A stretch of DNA of 56,905 nucleotides from Clostridia bacterium (GTDB lineage Bacteria; Bacillota; Clostridia; UBA1381): assembly GCA_017404065.1 (NCBI GenBank), contig JAFRDB010000092.1, positions 1 through 56,905 on the forward strand. Reading direction: 5' to 3'. Below are positions 51,097-56,905 of this stretch, piece after piece. The position numbers were made by a program, and so were the translations under genes. The notes beneath the pieces were generated by a model. It worked only from the letters and a program-made list of their open reading frames with translations, was not told the DNA's origin and ran no database searches. Numbering within the stretch: position 1 is the first letter of the stretch; each line of letters begins with the position of its first letter.

Positions 51097-52856
51097 TAAT
51101 TGAACTCCGCGGACTTATGTCCCGCATAAACCATACCATTCGATCCGTCAAGCGTTATTGATGTGCCTGTCTTAAGTATCTTTGTCGCGCCTGCCGCGCC
51201 GGTGATAACAGGTATATCAAGCGCCATTGCAAGTATCTTAAGATCATCTATATGATCGTTCGATTCTGTAATTATGCCGGATGCGCTCTTGAGCACCGGT
51301 ATCATATCGTTACTCAGCCTGTCAAGGACAACGATATCGCCCTCGCCGTAGCGCACTTCAAGCTCGCGAAGGCTCCGGCATACGCACGCTGTGCCCGTTG
51401 CGTGCAGCTGAGTAAGTCCTTCACCCTTAACAAGGATGTGTCCCACAAGATGCACCTTCATTATATTCGTCGTGCCTGCCACGCCCAGCGGCATACCGCC
51501 TGTTATTACAACAAGATCGCCATTGCTTACAAGACCGTTTGCCTCGGCATTATCAACAGATTTATCAAACAGGTCATCCGAGTTCTTTGCAACGGTCGCC
51601 TTTACCGGCACAACACCCCATGACATATTCAGCTGACGTCTTGCCTTTTCGCTTATAGTCGGCGCGATTATGGGGCAAGCCGGACGAAATCGTGATATCT
51701 GCCGCGCCGTACCGCCTGAATATGTAAGCGCGATTATCGCCGCCGCGCCGAGATCGTGCGCGGTAGTGCAGGTCGCGTGTGAGATAGCGTTCGTTACGTC
51801 AAACCCACTGGTAAAATCCATCCTCTTGAGCCTTGCTACATAGTCTATGTCATTCTCGGCGCGTTCGGCGATGGATGCCATCGTCTTTACCGCCTCCACC
51901 GGATATTTACCCATAGCCGTTTCTCCCGACAGCATTATAGCCGAGGTCCCGTCATAAATAGCGTTCGCAACATCCGAAACCTCCGCACGCGTCGGACGAG
52001 GGTTATGCGTCATTGAATCAAGCATCTGTGTCGCGGTTATGACACGCTTTCCTGTACGGTATGTCTTTTTTATAAGCTCCTTCTGTATTACAGGCAGATC
52101 CTGCATATCTATCTCAACGCCCATATCGCCGCGCGCTACCATGATACCGTCAACGATATTGAGTATTTCGTCTATATTTTCAACGCCCTGCGCGTTCTCT
52201 ATCTTTGCGATTATATTTATATTTCTGCCGCCGTTGCGCTCTAAAAGCTGCTTTACCTCCATCGCATCCGCAGCTGTACGGCAAAAGGATGCCGCAATAA
52301 AATCAAAATCCTGCTCTATACCGAAAATGATGTCGGATCTATCCTTTTCACTCATATACGGCATGGACAGCTCCACATTAGGCAGATTGACTCCCTTGTT
52401 GTCGGAGATCGTGCCGCCGTTTTTGACAACGCAAACTATTTTATCGTTCTTTATGGATGTGACATTCAGCTCAATAAGCCCATCATCGATAAGTATTCTT
52501 GATCCGACGTTAACATCCTTTGTCAGCTCGGAATAGGTGACAGAGACCATAGTTTCGTCACCCTCAACATCACTTGTGCAGAGAGTAAATGTCTGTCCCT
52601 CGGCAAGCTCTACCTTACCGTTTTTAAACTGCTTGAGCCGTATTTCAGGTCCTTTTGTGTCAAGCAGAATGGCAACCGGAAGATCAAGTTCCTCGCGAAC
52701 CTTTTTGATCTTATCCACCATTACCTTTGCCGCCTCATGCGAGCCATGCGAAAAGTTGATCCTCGCAACGTCCATACCCGCCAGCATCAGCTCCCTAAGC
52801 ACCGCTTCATCATTGGTTGCCGGACCTATAGTACATACGATCTTAGTTTTTCTCAC
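51096..52856 (-). CDS. pyk: Pyruvate kinase with C-terminal extra domain
   Basis: A 586-aa protein. The barrel has TKIVCTIGPATNDEAVL, the active-site RGDMGVEIDMQ and MLSGETAMGKYP. The last 110 residues are the PEP-utiliser-like domain (GDIVVLDRLSNDMIPVLKSA) found in Bacillus-type enzymes. The start is read as GTG at 52856, because AAGGAGGTG lies eight bases upstream; an in-frame TTG at 52874 would put the ribosome site inside the gene. It follows pfkA at 29 bases. Confidence 0.96.
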   Translation of the reverse strand: MRKTKIVCTIGPATNDEAVLRELMLAGMDVARINFSHGSHEAAKVMVDKIKKVREELDLPVAILLDTKGPEIRLKQFKNGKVELAEGQTFTLCTSDVEGDETMVSVTYSELTKDVNVGSRILIDDGLIELNVTSIKNDKIVCVVKNGGTISDNKGVNLPNVELSMPYMSEKDRSDIIFGIEQDFDFIAASFCRTAADAMEVKQLLERNGGRNINIIAKIENAQGVENIDEILNIVDGIMVARGDMGVEIDMQDLPVIQKELIKKTYRTGKRVITATQMLDSMTHNPRPTRAEVSDVANAIYDGTSAIMLSGETAMGKYPVEAVKTMASIAERAENDIDYVARLKRMDFTSGFDVTNAISHATCTTAHDLGAAAIIALTYSGGTARQISRFRPACPIIAPTISEKARRQLNMSWGVVPVKATVAKNSDDLFDKSVDNAEANGLVSNGDLVVITGGMPLGVAGTTNIMKVHLVGHILVKGEGLTQLHATGTACVCRSLRELEVRYGEGDIVVLDRLSNDMIPVLKSASGIITESNDHIDDLKILAMALDIPVITGAAGATKILKTGTSITLDGSNGMVYAGHKSAEFN

Positions 52857-52884
52857 TCTCTGCACCTCCTTCAATCATATTAGT

Positions 52885-53862
52885 TTATACAGACAGCTTT
52901 CCGATCAGATCGAGCATATCCTGCGGTATATCCTTCTTCATTGAAAGCCCTTCGTTTATATCAACATCCGTTATCCTTCCGTTCTGCATACATACCACTC
53001 GGTTGCTCTTGCCCTCCAGCAAAAGCTCAACGCATTTTGAGCCCATCCGGCTTGCTATAACTCTGTCGCGCACAGTCGGCGAGCCGCCGCGCTGAACATG
53101 CCCGAGTATGGTCGCTCTGGATTCAATACCGGTAGCCACTTCGATATTTTTTGCCATCTCCATCGCTCCGCCTATGCCCTCGGCAACAATAACGATGGCA
53201 TGCTTCTTGCCTCTCGTCTTTGCTTCAAGGATGACTCTCAGCACATCCTCATCAAAGCTGAACTCCTTCTCAGGGATAACTATGACCTCTGCACCGCAGG
53301 CAATTCCGGCTTCAAGCGCAATATATCCCGCGGCTCTGCCCATTACCTCTATTACAGAGCAGCGCTCATGACTTGATGCCGTGTCCCTGATCTTATCTAT
53401 CGCATCCTTAACGGTGTTAAGACAGGTGTCATAGCCTATAGTATATTCAGAGCATCCGATATCATTATCTATCGTACCCGGCATAGCCACTGTCGGAAGT
53501 CCCGCATTTGAAAGCGCTCTCGCACCCTGGAACGAACCGTCACCGCCGATAACAATAAGTCCGTCAAGACCGAACACACGCGCTATGTGAAGAGCGCGCT
53601 GCTGTCCCTCCGGTGTTTTGAATTCAAGACATCTTGCCGTCATCAGCATCGTTCCGCCGCGGTGAAGTATCTCGGACACGTCACGCGCCCGCAGCTCACT
53701 TATCTCGCCGTTGATGAGCCCGTTGTATCCGCGCTGAACTCCGCAAACCTTAATGCCGTAATATACGCCCGTTCTAACTACCGCGCGTATAGCCGCATTC
53801 ATGCCCGGCGCATCTCCGCCTGATGTAAGCACGCCTATCGTTCTCATGTTTCTGTTGTCCAT
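52885..53862 (-). CDS. pfkA: ATP-dependent 6-phosphofructokinase
   Basis: A 325-aa protein of PfkA size with TIGVLTSGGDAPGMNAAIRA, GGDGSFQGA, the catalytic PGTIDNDI segment and GYDTCLNTV. Gly-Gly-Asp-Gly at the 100s region marks ATP rather than PPi use. The ATG at 53862 is preceded by GGAG eight bases up. It is part of the dnaE-pfkA-pyk order conserved in Firmicutes. Confidence 0.96.
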   Translation of the reverse strand: MDNRNMRTIGVLTSGGDAPGMNAAIRAVVRTGVYYGIKVCGVQRGYNGLINGEISELRARDVSEILHRGGTMLMTARCLEFKTPEGQQRALHIARVFGLDGLIVIGGDGSFQGARALSNAGLPTVAMPGTIDNDIGCSEYTIGYDTCLNTVKDAIDKIRDTASSHERCSVIEVMGRAAGYIALEAGIACGAEVIVIPEKEFSFDEDVLRVILEAKTRGKKHAIVIVAEGIGGAMEMAKNIEVATGIESRATILGHVQRGGSPTVRDRVIASRMGSKCVELLLEGKSNRVVCMQNGRITDVDINEGLSMKKDIPQDMLDLIGKLSV

Positions 53863-53880
53863 ATCGTACACTCCAATCGT

Positions 53881-54087
53881 TTATTTTGAATTCATCTCAA
53901 TCTCAAATATGATATCCTGAGCCGACTCCAGCTCCGTCTGCGGAACCAGAACAATATATGTAACAGAAGCCGAAAAATCATCCTCGCCCGTAACGCGGCG
54001 CATGGTCATGATATTCTGAGCTTCAAGAGCGGCAACTATCGTATCCGCCTTCACCTTGTTCTGCGACATAAAAACCTCTGTCCACAT
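53881..54087 (-). CDS. Small DUF2007-like protein
   Basis: A 68-aa protein (MWTEVFMSQNKVKADTIVAA, ending FEIEMNSK) resembling DUF2007 putative signal-transducing domains: a short ferredoxin-like fold with two helices. It has a GTAGGAGAGATGTT site. It lies 18 bases upstream of pfkA and 131 bases after dnaE. Role unknown. Confidence 0.7.
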   Translation of the reverse strand: MWTEVFMSQNKVKADTIVAALEAQNIMTMRRVTGEDDFSASVTYIVLVPQTELESAQDIIFEIEMNSK

Positions 54088-54218
54088 AACATCTCTCCTA
54101 CTAAAAAAAACGTATCTTTGTTTATTTTTCCCTATTCTATATCATACAACATTTTATAAAAAATTTCAAGTACTTTTCATTGTTTTTATATATTATTTTT
54201 ACCGTTTAACAAAGGTCA

Positions 54219-56905
54219 TCATCCCTTCAATACTACGTTGCCCTCGCCAAACTCATATTCCAGCTCGCGGACGGCGGCCGGACTGCCGTTAAAGTAAAGC
54301 TCGCGCGGCATACGCACATACCTGTCCTCATCCGCAAAATATATCCTTACCTCTATATCACCCGCAAACGGCGCTATAGCGTCACGCAGTCTGCCAAACA
54401 GCTCCGGTGTAGCTCTGTCCACCCTTATAAACAGCCTGCGCCGCGCGGTCTCCGCCGTCCTCACAGGCTCCGGCTTTTGGCTCTGCCGCCGCGTATATTG
54501 CGGCAGCGCCGCACCGCGCCTTATGGCGTCCTCAAGAGGCTCGGCATTATTCAGAAGCAGCTTCGGCTCCTCGTCCTCGCGCTGGCTGACAGTTCCGCCT
54601 ACAGCAAGCACGGCTCCCTCGGTAAGCAAGCCGGAATATCTTTGCAGCGGCTGCGGGAACACAAGACATTCAACTGTGCCGTACGCATCCTCTAACGTTA
54701 AAAATGACATTTGCTGCTTATTACGGGTTGTCTTGTTCTTGCGTGCTTCAACTATGCAGCCGATCACTACCGGATCGCCGTCATGCAAGCCGTTATCGGA
54801 GCTTACATACACTCCATCCTCATTTTTTACCGCGCTCTCCTGCACGTCAAGGACGGTATGCCTTGTAAGCTTTTTGACATCCTCTGTATATTCCTCCATG
54901 GGATGTCCCGAAAAATACATACCTATCGACTGCTTTTCAAGTCTAAGCAGCTCACCCTTTGGATATTCCTCTATATCAGGCAGGACGATCTCATGAGGAG
55001 TGTCAAGCGTCTCGAACAGCGACATCTGCCCCGTTATCATATTTTTCTTTCTGTCCGCCGCGTCCGCTACCGCATCCGGACACACTATCATAAGCTGATG
55101 ACGCTTGAGTCCCATCGAATCAAACGCTCCGCAGGCGATCAGCCCCTCCACCGCACGCCGATTCATATCAGGACCTGTCATGCGTTCTATGAAATCCGAA
55201 AAGCTCTTATACTCGCCGTTCTCCTCGCGCTCCGATACAAGCCTGTCTATAAATGCTCTGCCGACATTCTTTACCGCCGTAAGTCCGAAGCGTATCTTCC
55301 CGTCCTCGACCGTAAATCCGGCGCGTGACCTGTTTATATCCGGCGGCAGACGGTCTATGCCCATGTCGCGGCAGTTTATTATATAATGATTGATTTTATC
55401 CTGATCCTCTATCGTAGATATGAGCGCCGCCATGAACTCTACCGGATAGAAGGTCTTCAGATACGCGGTCTGATAGCAAACGAACGCATACGCCGCCGCG
55501 TGTGATTTATTAAACGCATAATTGGCAAAATCATTTATCTCGTCAAATATGGCAATAGCGGTTGCCTCATCTATTCCGAGATTTATACATCCCGGTATAT
55601 CCTCCGCCGGATCGCCGTATATAAAATTCTGCCGTTCCTTCTTCATCTGCTCCGCCTTTTTCTTGGATATCGTCCGGCGCAGCTGATCCGCCTTGCCGAG
55701 CGAATATCCGGCAAGCGAGCGGACTATCTCAAGCACCTGCTCCTGATAGACCATGCAGCCGTAGGTAACGTTAAGGATCGGCTCAAGCTTCGGATGCTTG
55801 TACGTCACATCCTGCGGATTGCGCTTGTTATGGATATACCGTGGGATCTGATCCATCGGTCCCGGGCGGTACAGCGCGATACCGGCTATTATATCCTCAA
55901 GTGTATCCGGCCGCAGCTCCATCATAAACGATTGCATTCCGGCGCTCTCCATCTGAAATACGCCGTCATCGTTGCCGGACGAGATAAGCTCGAACACCTC
56001 CCGTTCATTATAGCCTATCTTGTCAAGGTCAACATCTATTCCGCGCGTTTGCTTTATTATCTCCAGCGCGGACTTTATTACCGTAAGATTGCGAAGTCCG
56101 AGAAAGTCCATCTTGAGCAGTCCCAGACTCTCGACCGTATCCTTCGGGAACTGGGTCGTTATAAAGTTGTCCTTGTTGACCGTAAGCGGCACATAGCTCA
56201 CTATCGGCTCGCCGGTAATTACCACGCCCGCGGCATGTGTAGAAGCATGGCGCGGCAGGCCTTCAAGCGCACGCGAGGTGTCGATCAGCCTCCTAACGTC
56301 CGTATCAGCGTCATAGAGCGCCTTAAGCTCCGGCGCTGATCCAAGAGCCTCGTCCAGCGTTATATTAAGATCGCGCGGAACAAGCTTTGCCACTCGATCC
56401 ACATCACCGTACGGCATTCCGAGCGCGCGGCCGACATCACGGATAGCAAGCTTTGCCTTCATTGTGCCGAAGGTCACGATCTGCGCCACATTATCCGCGC
56501 CGTATTTGGAAACAACATATTCGATTATCTTTTGCCGACCCTCCGGCGCGAAGTCAATATCTATATCAGGCATACTGACGCGCTCCGGGTTCAGGAACCG
56601 CTCAAAGATCAGTCCGTATTTTATCGGGTCGATACTGGTTATTCCGAGCGAATACGAAACAATAGAGCCTGCCGCGCTGCCGCGTCCCGGGCCTACCGGT
56701 ACATCATGCGCACGGGCAAAATCGATAAAATCGCTGACAATCAGAAAATAGTCCGTAAAGCCCATGCTTTTTATAACGCCAAGCTCATACATCAGGCGCT
56801 GCTTGATCTCCGGCGAAGTCTCTTCACCATAGCGCGCGCAAAGACCTTCCATGCAGCGTCTTGTAAGATACTCATGCGCATCCTCTCCGCCCGGCACATC
56901 GAACC
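54219..56905 (-). CDS. dnaE: DNA polymerase III subunit alpha (DnaE), 5' part outside the window
   Basis: At least 895 residues are visible; the frame continues past the right edge without a start, so the PHP domain is missing from view. The visible part opens within the palm/fingers: the active-site MPDIDIDFAPEGR and GPGRGSAAGSIVSYSLGI are present, followed by RYIHNKRNPQDV, the helix-hairpin-helix (NVGRAFIDRLV) and an OB fold near the end (DPVVIGCIVEARKNKTTRNK). This is the DnaE1/DnaE3-type replicase, not PolC. The 131-base spacer to the next gene is AT-rich. Confidence 0.97.
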   Translation of the reverse strand, partial: FDVPGGEDAHEYLTRRCMEGLCARYGEETSPEIKQRLMYELGVIKSMGFTDYFLIVSDFIDFARAHDVPVGPGRGSAAGSIVSYSLGITSIDPIKYGLIFERFLNPERVSMPDIDIDFAPEGRQKIIEYVVSKYGADNVAQIVTFGTMKAKLAIRDVGRALGMPYGDVDRVAKLVPRDLNITLDEALGSAPELKALYDADTDVRRLIDTSRALEGLPRHASTHAAGVVITGEPIVSYVPLTVNKDNFITTQFPKDTVESLGLLKMDFLGLRNLTVIKSALEIIKQTRGIDVDLDKIGYNEREVFELISSGNDDGVFQMESAGMQSFMMELRPDTLEDIIAGIALYRPGPMDQIPRYIHNKRNPQDVTYKHPKLEPILNVTYGCMVYQEQVLEIVRSLAGYSLGKADQLRRTISKKKAEQMKKERQNFIYGDPAEDIPGCINLGIDEATAIAIFDEINDFANYAFNKSHAAAYAFVCYQTAYLKTFYPVEFMAALISTIEDQDKINHYIINCRDMGIDRLPPDINRSRAGFTVEDGKIRFGLTAVKNVGRAFIDRLVSEREENGEYKSFSDFIERMTGPDMNRRAVEGLIACGAFDSMGLKRHQLMIVCPDAVADAADRKKNMITGQMSLFETLDTPHEIVLPDIEEYPKGELLRLEKQSIGMYFSGHPMEEYTEDVKKLTRHTVLDVQESAVKNEDGVYVSSDNGLHDGDPVVIGCIVEARKNKTTRNKQQMSFLTLEDAYGTVECLVFPQPLQRYSGLLTEGAVLAVGGTVSQREDEEPKLLLNNAEPLEDAIRRGAALPQYTRRQSQKPEPVRTAETARRRLFIRVDRATPELFGRLRDAIAPFAGDIEVRIYFADEDRYVRMPRELYFNGSPAAVRELEYEFGEGNVVLKG

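Overview
The window looks like chromosomal DNA of an anaerobic gut-type Clostridia (Bacillota, plausibly Oscillospirales). The evidence is the dnaE-pfkA-pyk gene order, the truB-ribF-glmU-pth cluster, strong GGAGG-type ribosome binding sites, consensus sigma-A promoters and pectin/uronate sugar catabolism. Species cannot be named from sequence alone. TGA is used as an ordinary stop in several genes, so the standard bacterial code applies.

Layout. (1) 1-5585, minus strand: a hexuronate pathway (uxaC-uxaB-uxaA) behind a LOG-family gene, ending in a mosaic dispersed repeat. (2) 5741-29355: a tRNA-Arg(ACG) gene carrying two integrated elements in tandem, marked by three identical 45-bp copies of the tRNA 3' half. 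Element 1 (5773-19632, 13.9 kb) has an integrase, XRE repressor, excisionase-like protein, rolling-circle-type Rep, an orphan phage tape-measure protein, a sigma-70-like factor, a HIRAN protein, microproteins and elaborate hairpins; it resembles a phage satellite. Element 2 (19588-29355, 9.8 kb) has the same front module (integrase, repressor, excisionase-like) followed by a RepA-like ATPase, a MobV relaxase with a candidate oriT, an AbiEi/AbiEii pair and a 784-aa nuclease-like SEC-C protein; it resembles an integrative mobilizable element with defence cargo. Each element has its own 11-bp iterons just inside both ends. (3) 29469-31420: an EamA-type transporter and a RelB/PIN toxin-antitoxin pair, among further copies of the dispersed repeat. 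(4) 31966-36664, minus: pth, glmU, ribF, truB and a DHH phosphoesterase interrupted by an in-frame TGA; lepA reads the other way. (5) 38661-48252: araA, a 1556-aa secreted rhamnogalacturonan-acetylesterase-like enzyme, an AraC regulator, a phosphopantetheinyl transferase whose 3' end carries a 101-bp hairpin insertion, and a GH27 glycosidase. (6) 48286-56905, minus: a DHHW-domain protein, D-2-hydroxyacid dehydrogenase, thioesterase, pyruvate kinase, phosphofructokinase, a small DUF2007-like protein and dnaE, cut by the window edge.

How it fits together: the host genes point to growth on pectin-type polysaccharide. The secreted esterase would deacetylate rhamnogalacturonan, AraA and GH27 would handle arabinose and galactose/arabinopyranose side chains, and UxaC-UxaB-UxaA would take hexuronates to 2-keto-3-deoxygluconate, with Pfk and Pyk in lower glycolysis. 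The accessory DNA is concentrated at the tRNA-Arg site. The strongest candidates for undescribed biology are: the tape-measure/sigma satellite-like element, the nuclease-like SEC-C protein, the two integrases with an embedded HTH and matching element-specific iterons, the structured modular repeat family abutting terminators, and a 33-aa microprotein present twice in element 1.
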